Shown: piece after piece, positions 22,546-37,500 of the stretch
How the letters are laid out: each line of letters starts with the position of its first letter
How positions within the stretch are numbered: position 1 is the first letter of the stretch
Assembly: GCF_020536995.1 (NCBI RefSeq)
Contig: NC_068358.1
Coordinates: forward strand, 46,293,085-46,357,084
Source: Dreissena polymorpha
Lineage: Eukaryota > Mollusca > Bivalvia > Myida > Dreissenidae
Length of the DNA: 64,000 bases
Direction: 5' to 3'
Program-made: the position numbers and the translations under genes
Notes under the pieces: model-generated
The model's database searches: none
What the model was told of the DNA's origin: nothing
What the model saw: the letters and a program-made list of their open reading frames with translations, nothing else

Positions 22546-24068
22546 CTAACGTTTTCATCTTACGACTTATGCCTACAAAACAAAAAGTGCCAAGTTGTCT
22601 GTTAATAATTAACTGACACAGGGAGTCAACTATTACAGTGTCTTGTTTTTGCCATGTTAAATAAAAAGTTGTCTTATAAATGCTCTGGGCAAAACAGAAT
22701 TTGTTGCAGTAAATCTTCGATAATAACAATTCCTAATAAGGTTTCAATGAACCTCAGACATGCAATTAAAAAGGTCAATGGCAATCAGGAACACAGAAAA
22801 TAATCACATCAACCAAGATGATTTCACAAATGAATAATTAGTATAGACATCAACGTTTTCGTGTGATTTGACTGTTATACCAGGGGCATAGCAGTGACCT
22901 TAACTTGTTTCTGTCCAAAAAAACTAACAAAACATGCAAGAAACAAGAAGAGTGTCTGATGCGTTTCTTTTCAATATAGAGGTTGTTTTGTTTCAAATTT
23001 ACACGGATGTTTTAAAGAATATAATTATCAATATGAATATCGAAGCATGATGACCTCTAAGGTCACACCATTTCATATGCATTGAATTGCTAAATAATTG
23101 ACCAATAGCAGATGCAACTGTTTGATAATCCATTTATTTTTAAGTTCGGAAACTCGCTATAATTACCAAAAACTTAATGACAGCACAAGGGATAGAATGA
23201 ATAGACACCCAATACGTACTTTATAAACAACAATAAATTAATGTTAATTTGTTGTCAATGACAACCCCCCCCCCCCTCAAAAAAAAAAAATATAAAAATT
23301 GTCCAACACTTTTATCATGCCCAAGCCTTACCAATGTAACATAGCACCTAAGTCGATGAAAATATTACAAAGCATCATCATTAAAACATATTTTAATGAG
23401 AAAAAACTATGTATCACAGATAAATCACACATTCTCAAATATATATCATTATATTTACAGACATTAGTTCAAACATCACATAAAAATATATCTAAATCAT
23501 CTGTTCATATGTTTCATACTGACTTCAGATTTAATAACATGACTATATGTATGACATTAGTTCAAACATCTCAAAAAATGTATCTAAATCATCCATAGAT
23601 CTCTGTCATCCTTTTAGACGTAAAAGAAAGCCCAAATACTTCTCTGTTACAAGGCTGTACAGTTGTTACAGTAATGTTAAATGCCATGCTTGAATGATAA
23701 TAATATTTTTGTTTCATGACAAACAGTATATTAGCAAAAATTGTGTTGTTCATTTGTTATACTATTGTCATAGAATTTATACAGGAAATTCCATTCTAGT
23801 AAACATTTTTTGCCTCCATGCACATATTTAAGTTGAATTTTACACTTTGGTGTTATAATATTATTAAACCATTAATTTATCATTTTCACATTCCGTTTTC
23901 AACATTTGAAAGGTGCTTTAAAAATCTGTTAAGCAGAAATTGATCTATGAAACATGTAATTTACTAGCTTGATAAGTATTCTTACACCATTGAGTTACAA
24001 TAGCAGTTTATATTTTTATATTTTCATGAATACACCAGTAAGACAATTACCGGTATTTGTAGTGCTTT

Positions 24069-24082
24069 TTTATTGATTTATT
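24069..24082 (-). promoter_or_regulatory. Candidate ENO4 polyadenylation signals
   Basis: On the minus strand AATAAA reads at 24074-24069 and 24082-24077, about 205-215 nt after the ENO4 stop, a usual distance for a 3' UTR. Confidence 0.5.
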
Positions 24083-24286
24083 CTATATTAAAGAACTCTT
24101 TCAATGGTCCTTAATTTGATGTTTTATCCATTTATATACCTATGTGTTACTTGTTATTCCTGATCTTACACAAGCATTTGAATCTTCCAACAAAATTAGC
24201 AATACTAAATTATATCACTTGTGGTGTCCGAAGTATCTTTTTTTCACAATTGTTCCATCATTCTCTGCATTATCACAACATCTGCG

Positions 24287-24517
24287 CTACTTCTTTTTGG
24301 GCGTCTCTTTGGGTGTGGGAACCTCTTCCGGCTCGGCGTTATCCGTCTCTGGCGGGGGCGGGATCTTGATTGCAGGGAAGACAAACTCAGACTGCAGTGA
24401 AACCTGGCCTCCATCCTGCAGGGTCTGCTCGATGGCCAGCAGTCGGTTGAGTTTGGAGACACGTTCACCGCGACATGGGGCTCCAAGCTTGAGGAAGTGT
24501 GCGCTCATCCCTACTGC
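24287..24517 (-). CDS. ENO4: ENO4 last exon
   Basis: Acceptor TGTGCATGCAG. Encodes AVGMSAHFLKLGAPCRGERV, SKLNRLLAIEQTL, then a Pro/Glu/Lys tail ending PKETPKKK and TAG at 24287-24289. The Lys of FLKLGAPC is the counterpart of catalytic Lys396. The charged tail has no counterpart in glycolytic enolases. Confidence 0.95.
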   Translation of the reverse strand, partial: AVGMSAHFLKLGAPCRGERVSKLNRLLAIEQTLQDGGQVSLQSEFVFPAIKIPPPPETDNAEPEEVPTPKETPKKK

Positions 24518-27500
24518 CTGCATGCACAGAATTGAAATTCTTATGTGAGCTGCATTATAGGAAAACTGGGCTTAATGCATGTGCGTAAAGTGGTGTAACA
24601 GATTAGCAACTTTTATGGTATTTTTGGTTTAAAAGAAGTCCCTTCTTAGCGAAAAATCCTGTTTAGGCGGAAATTCACAGGTAAATCTGGTATGACACTA
24701 CGCACATGAATTGAGCCCAGTTTTATCACAACACTAGGCTCATATGATACATGTTTAACTGACAAAACACAACAACATTATTGATGTTGACCTGTTGGAA
24801 AGACATGACAAAATATTCAAATGTTTACCATTGATGTTGACCTGTTGGAAAGACGTGACAAAATATTTAAATGTTTACTTCATGGTAGTTTTTGAAACAT
24901 GTTGTTGTCATTTGAATGTCAAAAACATGGTCATATCATGCTTGATTGAAACTGTTTCCCATTAATAACCAATAGACAGATGTTTGTCAATATGAAGGAT
25001 GGTTGTAATTAAATCACTGGGTCTCACCCGTGACAGCATTATTCCTATGCATACATTCTAAATATCTGTATAACAAAATAATTTGGATTTAAATGATTCA
25101 TATAATACATTCACAAACACTATTAAACAATATAATTTGATCCTCTTCATATATAAGAATCAAAACCATATTTGTAGAATGTTTACTCTCACTAGTGAAT
25201 CTTTAATTAACCCTTTCAGTGCGGGAACCGAATTTTAAAGGCCTTTGCAAACAGTTTGGATCCAGATGAGACGCCACAGAACGTGGCGTCTCATCTGGAT
25301 CCAAACTGTTTGCTATTCTGATAGTATTCTTTGAAAAAAAATGAAGAAAATGCTTATTTTAGAAATTCAGCAGACAACATTTTAGCAGACGACAAATTTC
25401 CCAGCATGCAAAGGGTTAACGTGGATATGATTACCATATCTGCAAGAAAAGTGTCAGATGTTTCCCCAATATTTGTAGACAATACTGTTATGTTGTTTTC
25501 TCCTGTAATTAGAGAAACAGTCAATATTTGACAGAATATCAGTTTGCATATCATAATCAATCTTCCAGGATTACTTCAAGCATAATAAAACAGGCTGTCA
25601 GACAAACTGAAACGAAACCCAACTCATCCTGAAGATTTTGAAAGACAACACCCACTTCATAAATTTTCAATCAGGACAGGAAACAAACTTCTCACCTTGA
25701 TAGAAAAGTAAATATTTGGTAAGTCTCAACACATGTGCACACAAAGAATGATTATAGAGTAATCTCAATAATTTTCACCTGACAAAATTAATATCTCTGT
25801 ATATTTGTTTATGTTAAACCAGACTTGTTTTCAAACTGGTTTTAAAAACAGAATCATACTCGTTAATATATCATTTATTATAATATATGTCATACATTTT
25901 AGTACAAAAACATAATGGTTAATCTATCAGCCAGCAAAGTATTTAGAAACAAAATCAGAATATCTGTCTCAAGTTTTACTTCGCAATGCACTCTCCAAAA
26001 AAATATAGAGCACAGAAAAAAAACTCAATTAAGTTTCATCATAATTTTTTATCACAGTTACACTTTAGGAATTACCCAGGACACACAAATCTGACAAACA
26101 GAAGGGAAATCTATCAGCCTTATTTTTGGCTTAATGCATGTGTTTAAAGTGCAATCCCTGACTAGCCTGTGCAGTCCACTAAGGCTTATCTGGGGCAACA
26201 CATTTTGCCTAGACTGGATTTTGGTTTAGAAGAGACTTATTTAAACAAAAAATCTGTATATGCCAAAAGTAAAGTCCCTGATTAACCTTTGCGGGATGCA
26301 CAGGCTAATATGTGACGCTACTTTACGCACATGCATTAAGCCTAGATTTCCCAGAAGGAGGCATATATGACCCTGTTTCCCAGACCTTCCTTTCAATTTA
26401 CGCCAGTCTAAATTGCCAGACCTTCCATGAGCTGCGCACACTGAAGAATGTCAGTGACTGTGTTCATCTGCTCCAGCCTGTACACGGTCCCCGAGCTCTT
26501 GAAGGTGTCCTTTGGCTCCTCATCTTTCAGCAGCCCAGGCCGATGCCAGACCCGGTCACCGAGGATGTAGCATTTCTCTGAGAGTCTCTCACACAGCAGC
26601 ATCCATTGACGGTCTTCCTGTATTGTGAATGTGAATACGTTTCTTTAAGTCATAATCAAGGTTCTTCAATCTAATCAAGGATGGCACTTTTTTATTGATG
26701 GTCTTTTTTCATTTAAAGTATGTGTTTACTGGTACTAAGAGGAAATCCAGTTTAGGCGGAAAGTGTCATCCCTGATTAGCCTGTGTGGACTGCACAGGCT
26801 AATCTGGGATGACACTTTACACACATGCATTAGGAACTGTTATCTCAAAGCGAAGCTCATATTTATTTGTAACAACAACCATTTTCTGAAGAAGTATTTG
26901 ATAAAACAAGGGCCATGACTCCAAAGAACCTTGGGCCGTATGGCTTACTGGTATTACCAGGCTTGGCAAATGATTATAAATAAAGACGTTTCATCAGGTT
27001 TGTAGAAAGAATGTGAAAATGTTATTTATTCACTTAGACTGACACAAGGACCAATCAAATGACATGTAGGAAAAGTAATGAACTTCATGCATGGCATACA
27101 AAATATATGGACAAATACACTGAGATCCTTTTATCAAATATGCAGGCTGTCAAGTGACCTTTTTTCAAAAAGTAGGAAAAAATAGGAACTACTTTAGCAA
27201 GAAAAGTAGAAAAAAAGTAGGAAAAAGTAGGAACTTTTCCCTCAAAAGTAGGAATACATAATACTTATTTTTTAAACACAGGTCCAGGAAAGATAGCTTG
27301 AAACAGAGCAGGAGTGCCATCACATGTTCTGTTTGGGTACCCACTTGAAGCAACCTTAAGGGCCCAGAAGATTTCAGCCTTTTGCATCTGTTCCTTGTGT
27401 GATGGATGTACTTGCATACAGATAGATTTATCAACACCACCCTGAGAGCTGCTTGGCTTTGGGGCACTTCCAAACAAACGCTTTTGTGAATTTTCATGCA

Positions 27501-28554
27501 TGTATTTCATGTTTTCCTTGTGTTTTTGTCCATCTGCATGACTTATCAGTTGATTAGCCCCAGAATTACTACAAGATGGACTTCATCCAGACAGAACAAT
27601 ATCTTGCAAACTCATTGCCGGTATCCCTCTTGCACCATGATCCAAGTGTTTTTCCACTGTTGTCCAACTTCTCCATCCATGAAGGGTTAAACTTTGTTTA
27701 CCCACTAGGCATTTTAGCACTTATAGTGTATCTATGATACTTAAGTTTCAAGCAAAGCTACCCTGATAAAGAAGTATAATTAGATGCTGTTCATTTTGGT
27801 GTATCATCAAATAAGTGGTTAGAGGTCTTTTGTGTATGATATAAAAATGGTAATATATTGTGCATGTTATATCCTTAAGCAGAAGACCAAATTTATTTAG
27901 TGATTCACCAACTTGTTGTACAAGATTAATACTAGTATATAAAGCAGTGTCAATGCTGTGCTACAGCTACATTGTGAAACCTTTAAATTGACAATAGGGT
28001 GCAGTTATAATGACTTAAGTTACATTAAAAATGACTGGTCATTGCAGAGCAGATTATGCAACTGGAGATAGGACCTTATCACCTGACATCTTTTATGACA
28101 TCATTGATTGGGCTATGAAACAGTTGCACTACATTGATTATTCCAGTTTCAAATAATGGTTTTTACATTATTGATGACTTCGCGGGAGTGTAATAATGCC
28201 CTTTAATAATTTAAATACTACGCTGTAACATCTTAAAGTTACCTCACTAGCTATGGTATCATTAGACAAGTATTGTGTTTGTCAGAAACACAATGCCCAC
28301 TATTGCGCCGCTTTGAAATAAAATTTCAATATATCATTTGGCAGGTTTAGAAATTATCTCCCTTTTAAAGCTTATTACTTCCCCTGGATTGTATTTTTTT
28401 ACTTTTGACCTTGAAGGATGACCTTCACCTTTCACCACTCAAAATGTGCAGCTTCATGAGATACACATGCATGCCAAATATCAAGTTGCTTTCTTCAATA
28501 TTGCAAAAGTTATGGCCCATATTAAAGTTTTCGGACGGACACACAGCAGACAGC

Positions 28555-28594
<40 letters not shown>

Positions 28595-31500
28595 GGACTG
28601 ACAGCACAACTGCTATATGCCACCCTACCTGGAGCATAAAAATGTATCAGGGCATTTAGGCTCTGTGCATTTATCTTTAATTACTACACATGATGTACCT
28701 ATGAAACTAATAGAACATCATATCCGTTGTCATGTAAAACAGAATTTATAACATTATATTTGTAAATGATGAAAACTCGGCAAAGCATCAGTTTTATCGT
28801 TTTCCAATAACTTGTGTAATAAATTCCATATTACATAACCACTCATACAATACATGTACCTCTTTATCTCAATATTCCAAACAGCAATATCATGTAAACA
28901 TGCATAAGGTTTGGTCAAATTGTTGTCAATGGAAACAAAATAAAACTGGAATAAACAATGGGTTTTTTCAGCTCTTGCATCACTGGGAACTGTGTAAGGC
29001 CACTATTCCATCTGTCCGCATCTGTATCCGCATCCGTATCCGCAAAATCATAATACGGACGCTATATTCCATTTATCCGCATACGTCGAACGTATCTTTC
29101 TTTTTTGGAAAAACTTCTGAACTGAAAACATGTATGCAGAAGAAGAGTTTTTCCATTTTTTTAAAATTGGTGCTGCTGTTGCTTATGCAAAGAAGTGTAA
29201 ACGTAAACAAAGCACAGGTGGTGGGCACGTGCAATAGTAAGAAATCGCCAAACATTTAGAACTTACAACCATTTAGTTAAAGAACTTGAACTTGATGATG
29301 AGGAGTTTAAAGGTTACTTTAGACTAAAAAAAACAACAATTTGGATACGTTCTCTCTCTAGTTGAAGAGTTTATTTCAAAGAAATTGGTTACAAGACAGA
29401 CCATTGGAGCCAAACAACGCCTAGCTATTTGCTTGCAGTAACTATAAATATTTAGTTTGAGTCAATAATTTGAATTTTATATACGTTTATTCAACTTTAA
29501 TGTACTTACATATTGGCAACGTAAACTTAATCAACAACCATAAGCATAAAACAATATCAAATGATGCATATAATGTATTTAGAAATAAAATGTTCTCGAA
29601 AAGACCTGTGTTTCACTGTACTTGAGACATTAAACGAACAAGGAAAATATGTCACTTTAATTTGTCACAAAATTAAAGTCCTGTTTGTTGTCCGCCGGTC
29701 TTATTGTCCTGTGCCTGTGCCACAGGGTAGGCCACATAACCAGCTGTGGACATATGCTGGAAACCATGCTCTTGGTTAACAGATGACAATAACGATTGTT
29801 GTAATCTATGCTCAAGCACGGGCTGGCTTTAATTGTTTAGACCTGTAGTATATGTAGGCGGTGACAAATAGCGTTCGACTCCACGTTATACAAGTCCGTA
29901 GAAATCTGTAACTAGAGCCATGATTGCCTTTCTTTGGACAACTGTTTGGCATGAAGTGCACACTTTTCATTATATGTATAATTTCTGAAAATTATAATTG
30001 AGACAATTGTTATGAAGGACAAGCGTGAATTTAAGTAGATATAAGGTACAAATCATCATTCTGTCTGTAAAAGAATACAAATGGTAAATACCTGAAACAT
30101 CTTCTTCTAGTGCCTTGGCTATACTTTTCCAAACATTTGAGGTAAAATCTGAGTCACAATATGAAGAACTGCGTTGATTGTATAGATCCGGGTAATTTTT
30201 CACCAATTCTTTAAGTTTTTCGGTTAATTTTTGAGATGACAGCTTTCCCCTCATCGTGCTAAATGCCGTCCGTATCTCGTCCGCATCCGCATTAGAACGC
30301 TCACTTGAGCATGCGGATGCGGATACGGATGAATGGAATAAGCGCAGTGCATTTCAACTGTTTTTTTTTTTTGCGGATGCGTATACGGACAGATGGAATA
30401 GCAGCCTTAGGTAGTGAAGTCTGCAGTGTACAAATGCTAAGGAAGTAAACAAGGCACTATTGTTACTTAAAAAAAAAACTTGTTAATAATTTCAAAAGTT
30501 ACATAAGAAATAAATATTTATGCTTCCTGAAGAGGTGCTAGCAGACAGTCAGCACGGGTTGTTAGGTCTCATTAATGCACATTAACAGGGATACAGTCAT
30601 GACATAGATTCATTCATCCTGCAAAAGTACTAAATAAACTCTTAAAAAAAATTAATTCTCCATTGAAAATGAAAAAGTAGGAATAGTAGGAAGATTTGGT
30701 AATTGGAAAAAGTAGGATCCTGATGAAAAAGTAGGAAATAGTAGGAAAAAGTATGACCGCTTGACAGCCTGCATATGACAAATTTAGAAAAATACATCTG
30801 CAGAAATTATCTTTCAGGATGAGAATTTGCACTCAGCCACGCTAAACTAGGACTACACATTAAGAGGAGGCATATATCACAGAGATGTCCTTGCAATAGA
30901 TATGAGGTATAATAGAACATGAAAGCAAAAAAATTCATCCCAGATTAACCTGTGCACACTGCATATATTAGGCCAATCTGGGACACACATATAAACACTT
31001 GCAATTATTTTAATTTTTTTCACGACATTTCTCACCTTACTAAAGAGATTCGATTTGAGGAAAACAGAGCTTAATGCATGAGTACAATCTACACTGGCAA
31101 ATCAGGGACAACACTTTCAGCTTTTATGGAATTGTTCGCTTAAAGGAAATCTTGTGTAAACAAAACTCCAATTTAGCACATGCATTTGGCCAAGTTTTCT
31201 TAGAGAGGAGCTCAACAGCTGACAAGAGGATTCAATCAAATTCCAGTGTAAAAACAGAGAGTCTTTCTTATGGGAATATTCCACTACGACCCGAATCCCC
31301 ACGATTTGTCCAGATTTCTAATATTCGGGGACATTCGTAGCTCAATCCGCGAAGGTCCTAACTCATTCGTAGCTTGTTGTGGGCCGGTCGTAAATATTTC
31401 CTGCAACTCGTGAGCTCCCGAAAAATCCTGGCCAGATTTTAAACGTGTTTAAAATTTTGCCAGGACCTCCAAGACTGAATTTAATCACAGTTGACTCGTA

Positions 31501-34500
31501 ACAGCCTCGTAGTGCGTTCTTAGGCGTCGTTATGGAATCGTAGGTAATTCTTGACTCAATGGGGATGATCACGTGATCTGTCTACAACTTTGTAAAGACT
31601 CACACAAGTTCACCCCGAGTGAGTTGCGAGTCCGCTAAGATTCTCGCGATTTAGTTATGGATGTCCCTGACCTCAAAATATTGGAAATCGGGACAAATCG
31701 TTGGAATAGGGTCGTAGTGGAATACCCCCATAATTAATGGGTGCGTGTGGGAGGTCCTAGCTTAGTTGTGACCGATCTGCATCGTTTGTAGCACAGTTGC
31801 AGTAGATTCTTACACATTGTAGTAAAGTCGCGACCCTATTTGCACGACTTCAACCGAACCCCATGATTCGTCGTAAATCAATCATACCAGTGTCGTAACT
31901 GTATCGTAGACTGTCACGAGTCTTCCTGATTCAATAAATGTGATAAATCGTAGCGAATTGTTTTCGTAGTGGAATAGAGCCATTACCTGTTTACTGATAG
32001 GAGGAGGTAAAATAACAACTCTGTATAAAGGCAACACTCTATATTTGCCTCACCTGTTTCCTCATGGGGTCTATGATGGCAATGATGGCTGGATACCTGG
32101 TGAGGATGTCTGCCCAGTACTCCACCAAGTCCTCTGCCACCTTCTGCTGTCCAGTCACAACCTCATACTTTCCCTTTTCCTACACACACACACACAAGTA
32201 ATAATTATATGAATGCTACAAGCAGAGCTTACGATATTGAAGATTGGTCGTAAAACTACTGTATCTCATGCAGAAATCTTAATCAGAAAAAAATCTATTT
32301 TGCACTCATGCCTTAATATTTCATACATGTTTTAATATAGAATATGGACGATTGTTGGATAGAAAGGTTGGGTAGAAAGATTTCATGCCTAATATTCTAT
32401 TTATCCCATACAGGGGTTTCATGAGACAAAGGAAGTTGATTACTCATCCTTCTATTTTGGTCTAAACAACACCCAAAAACTAAAATGAACTTTTATTTTT
32501 ATCTGACTTTTTGAAATCATTCAATCCTCGACTATAAGTCATTATCTGATCTATTCGCTTTTAGTAGATCATGAAATGTATACTACATATATTGCACAAA
32601 AGAAATTATGATTCTATGCTCAGCATGTTAGTTTAGTTCAAACCATTTTTTATTTAAGCTTGATTGCATGAAAAGCTTTAAGCTTTATATTGAAATACTC
32701 TCAAGTGAAAGTGTTGTTTAAAATAGAGGATTAGATTTTTTTTCTTTTTAAAAAGTGGTGATGCGGATTACTCCCATACATACCCTGCATCCATAGGACC
32801 TCTGTTATCAAAGATCTTATGAGATGATTATGCTATGACTGCATTGTGCAGATTATAAAAACAACAACATGTTTTACGATCAATATGTTCCTTAAATAAA
32901 GGACATAAGAACAGTCACATGAAAGACATGAGTGAAAGATGCCAAGAAATATGAATAAAATTACTTAACTAACTGATCAAAGATGTTGGCTTTAAATAAT
33001 TGATGCTTCTTCCAAGCAATGTTTCATTAAGTCAATTTGTATTATGATGCTAAGCCAAACAGGCTCCATTAAGTTGTTCATTGACTAGATAACAAATTGT
33101 TTAAAAAAAAGCAAATAAAAGCAAACAGTGTCAAAAATGTTTTTTTATGTACATGTTTATAATGAGAGACGCGTTATTTGAAAATTTGTCTTATGACATA
33201 TGCCGCCAGAGTAGCTCCAGGCCAGCCTGCGCACTCGAACAGTCTGTTGAGGACCTACCCAGTCCACTGTAAAGTGATGCAAGTGTGCTTCACAAATGTG
33301 TGTTTATTGAACCTTAGAGTAAAGTACAACCCAATACAAACTGTGCTACCATGTTCCAGTACTGAAAATCTAACTCTACTCACCCTGTTTGGAATCTAAC
33401 AAAATAGACAGAAGCAGAACCGTATTGAAAGTAATGGAAAATCTTGGAATGCCATGAAGTTCCAAATAAGACTAGTAACATTATTAATGGTTGTTTTTTT
33501 GCACCACACATGTTATGAATCCTCCCAGTCCCCCCCACTGTTGCAAAAGATAATTAGCTAGCTCTCTTATAAAATACTAGTAATATTGTGATGTTTCTAT
33601 AAATATTATTGATGAATCATCTTTAAACATTGTTCTTAATGGCCTTTTTTAAAATTCAATTTTTACAAAGTCATTGTTAAAAAATATATTCAAAGTATAA
33701 GGAAAGAGTTATTAAATTATAACTCTGTATTTTACTCTTTTAAAGTACATTTTATAACAGCACCTGAAAAATGTAGAACCAGCACACCCCAGACAACTAA
33801 AATTGACTGGCAGGAAAGTGAATGTACAGTGCCTTATCACATGTTGATGTTTTTTTTCCTGAATTAAAGCAAAATTAAAGAAAAGTCCTACTTATCAAAT
33901 AATATTTTTACATGAAAAGAAACTATGTATGATATATTTTAACTCAAGGTCTATATACAAAGACACTTTTGTTGTAATTGTTTGCTATTCCAGGATTGAT
34001 AAAATTGTGTTACTCCATTTTGTTATACAGTTAATTTTTTTTAACAATTTACAGTGAAACAGCCTAAATTATTCATGCTTTGACAATGCGGAAAAAAAAA
34101 TGATAATGCAATTTCATTTTCTTTCCCAAAAATCAACTACAATTCTAAATGCAGGTGATGCATGTCTACAATCTACTGCCTGCAGGTGATCTCTATTACT
34201 TGACAGTTGTCTGCTGGACACTGTGACTAGAGACAAATATATAACATTTATATGGCAATAAAACACAAGCTCAACAAGAACTTCTGGTAAAAAAGGTATG
34301 CTGCTTGAATGTTCAGAAAGCAATTTTAACCTTTTCCCACTCAGAAGCAAAGTCAAAATGGCTCTGTGCAAACATCAGAAAACCAGAATAGCCTGCGAGT
34401 AACTTGCAGTCTGTTCAGGTTTTATGCTATTTGCTGCTCATCAGTATCTAAGGGTTGGAAATGAAGCCTTTAAAACTTGAATCTAGTAAGAAAGGTCTAT

Positions 34501-37500
34501 AATTCAATTTAACTTTGTTAGGGACTACAAATGCGTCAAAATACATTTCTAAGTTGTAAAGTGTTAAGTGCTAGTATGACAATATAAAATGAATCAAGTT
34601 TCTTGGCAATGTGCCCGTTTTCCCTTGACATATGAATATATGATTCAATAGTAAATAATGATCTACTTTTAGTCATAACTAGATCACTTAGTAGATTTAA
34701 ATCATGTAAGTCTACCAACCTACTTGGGACATAAAAAATGAAACTCGCAAAGCAAGTTATCCCTGCTTTTCAAAAGGTATGAGGTATAATAAAGCATGTA
34801 CGTGTAAAAAAACTGTCAAACCACATACGAAAAAAAACAGCAACATGTATACATGATTGTTAGTAAATCTTTATGACATTACCACAATAACGATAACAAT
34901 AATGTTTCAAAAACTAAGAAATTCACAAAAACATTGAAAAGCTTACTGGAAAACATTTGCCCAACTACAGGACTACATCCTACTGCCTTTATCTAATAAT
35001 TTTCATAACAAACAAGTTTACAAAAACAAAACATTATAATGCATACTTTGTACTATGTCAAAAACATGAGCTGTTAAACTTTTTGTAAGGGTATATTATA
35101 TGTAATTGTTTTTAGCTCACCTTAGCACAAAGTGATCATTAGGTGAACTATAATAATCAACCTTTGTCCAGCTTCAGTTGTGGTCCACTCTAGCGGACTC
35201 AACAATGATGAAACTAATGATAAAATTTGGTAAGAATGTTTATCAAGACAATATCTAGAGTAAGTTTTAATGTTGATCTTGTTTGTCCAAAAGTAAAGAA
35301 AACAGGTAAAATCTTAGAAAACCCATATTACCAAACTAGAAGAACCATGTATGACTTAATTCACAGCTATCATGGCACAAATAATATAAAACCACACATG
35401 CATTAAACAAATTGGCTATCCCGTTGATGAAAAGATCTGCATGGTTTCAACAATCAAGGAAATGCAAAGATGAACAAATTACACTAATAACAGTACATGT
35501 CTTTAATTTAAATTCAGTTAGCAAGCACAGGATGATTAAAAGATACAGTTCCATTTTCTGTGATTGTTTTTCTACATGATTTAAGTTTTGGGCCTACACT
35601 TAGGGACAAACACAACTATATCCACTCTACAGAAGAACAAGTTACAGGTATATAACATACACTCTAGCACCCACATACTGGTATACATACTTTCAGCATT
35701 TTGTCTGCTAAGGGAAAACTGTGAGATACTTTCTCTTTTCCGCTTGGAATGTCCTTCAGATTTACATAATAATAAATGGTAAATGGCTATTTTATTTTAA
35801 ATGGAGTACAATTAGCATGTACTAAACATACAAATTCCAACAGGGCAATTAATCTGTAAATCCTGACCATAGTAATGGTTCTTGTACAATGCACTTGACT
35901 GTAAGGCCTTCTATCATTAAATTCATTTTGTGTAGTTTAATTTTGATCCCTTTATTTATTACTAAGTTGTGAACCATACAAGAAATGGAGTAGGCACACA
36001 CAAAAACTAGTGACAATACCTATAAAAAATACTGACAAAAGATTTGCGGTTCTTGCACTCAGCAACTCCTCTCAACGTGCTTTTTCAATGAACCAAGTTT
36101 CATTTAATCCATTTAAGCCTAGTGGACTCTCCCATCCTTCTAAATTGGATCAATTTATTTCCAAAATTAGGGATGTCAAGTATACATATTTCTATATTTA
36201 GAATATTTCTAACAGAAATTCCTTAAAGCAAACAGTGCAGACCCTGATGAGACGCTGCATGATGCGGCGTCTCATCAGGGTCTGCGCTTATTGCCAAGGC
36301 CTGTTTTCTAGACACTAGGCATAAATGGGTTAAATACCTTCAATACAATGAGAGTAATGCTGCCCACAAGAGAATTAACTAAAGGACAAAAAATCTGTAA
36401 ATACTGATGAGAGAGCTATTGTTCTTAGAATCTTTAAACTTACAAGGAATTCTGATTTCACTATGTAAGCAACTTGTACTTGTTAAGTGTTTTAGCAATG
36501 GGATCATGTTGAAACATAGGAAAAGTCTATTGCAATAATCAACAAGTATATCTAACATGCTGAAGCAAAATGTAAATGATAACAAAAAACTTTTAAAATG
36601 AACTAGAAATGTGTCTCAGACAATGATGCCCCCACGACGCATGCTTGGGCATTCCACTATAAATTCAACACTTCACAAAAACACAAATAGCCATAATTCT
36701 AATAAAACTCAAGGCAGCCATAATTCCTTTTTATAATTTCACCAAAAACATTCAGCTCAATCAAGTGTGAAAGTTCGACATGGACATGCAGTTAAAGAGG
36801 AGTTGAAAACCTTAAAAATGTTGGCCTTATAAAGTGGATTTTTTTTCTTTCTTAACAATCATCTACACATTAAGGTAATTCAAGTGTGAGAGATTTCCAC
36901 CCAGCAGTTAAATTAGAGTTGAAAACACAATATTTTGGGACTATTTATTCCATGGGGGATAAAACAGACAAATCGCCATAACTCTGCCAAACCATGTAAA
37001 AGCTAAAATTCCTTTCTTTTCAACCACCTATACACACTAATGTCATTCAACTGTGAAATTGAACACAATCCACCTAGTAGCTAAAGAAGAGTTTTAAAAA
37101 CATGCTTTTGGTCTTACGTACATATGGATAAACTGACAACTGTGCAATACTTTAACCTTTTGGGGGCATAAAAATATTACATGGACCTGAGACCTTAAAT
37201 ATATACTAACCATTCTATGAAGTATTATTGTTTAGTTTGCAAGAAAAGCAAATAAATCATGCATACAAAACCTAAAATACTAATAACATCCATGCAAACT
37301 ATTTCTAAAGTAACATCATTCTCTGCATAAACATTTACAAGACAAAAGCAGGGGTCTAAAAATAGTATGGCTAATTTTGCAAACGTGTGTAACTTTACAA
37401 TAGTAAAGGTTGATGTTTCTAGTCTTGTTGTCCAAGTACAATCTCAGTAAGTGAAAATGATCGTAAAGTAAGAAGTTAATCATCATATTGTAATAAACTT

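Larger units (their letters stand above)
18967..24286. other. Region between the convergent channel and ENO4 genes
   Basis: No coding exon is supported. Contents: 3' UTR of the channel, a SINE (19779), a hairpin element (20490), tandem-cored element (20870), a degenerate 22-bp array (21930), then AT-rich unique-looking sequence to 24060. The two genes face each other tail to tail. Confidence 0.65.
28995..30409. mobile_element. PIF/Harbinger transposon remnant, internally deleted
   Basis: Inverted termini TAAGGCCACTATTCCATCTG and, at the right, reversed TAAGGCTGCTATTCCATCTG, followed by CCGCATCCG-rich subterminal repeats. It carries the two gene types of the family facing each other: a transposase start (plus, 29130-29440) and a MADF DNA-binding gene start (minus, 30254-30092). 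Confidence 0.8.
27143..30771 (-). mobile_element. hAT-like DNA transposon remnant with later insertions
   Basis: Termini CAGGCTGTCAAGTGACC and, reversed, CAGGCTGTCAAGCGGTCATA; just inside both ends are repeats of AAAAAGTAGGAA. It carries a BED-finger/hAT transposase fragment on the minus strand (27262-27670). A tandem-cored element (28264-28640) and a Harbinger remnant (28995-30409) sit within. No clean 8-bp duplication was found, so family placement rests on the protein fragment. Confidence 0.65.
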
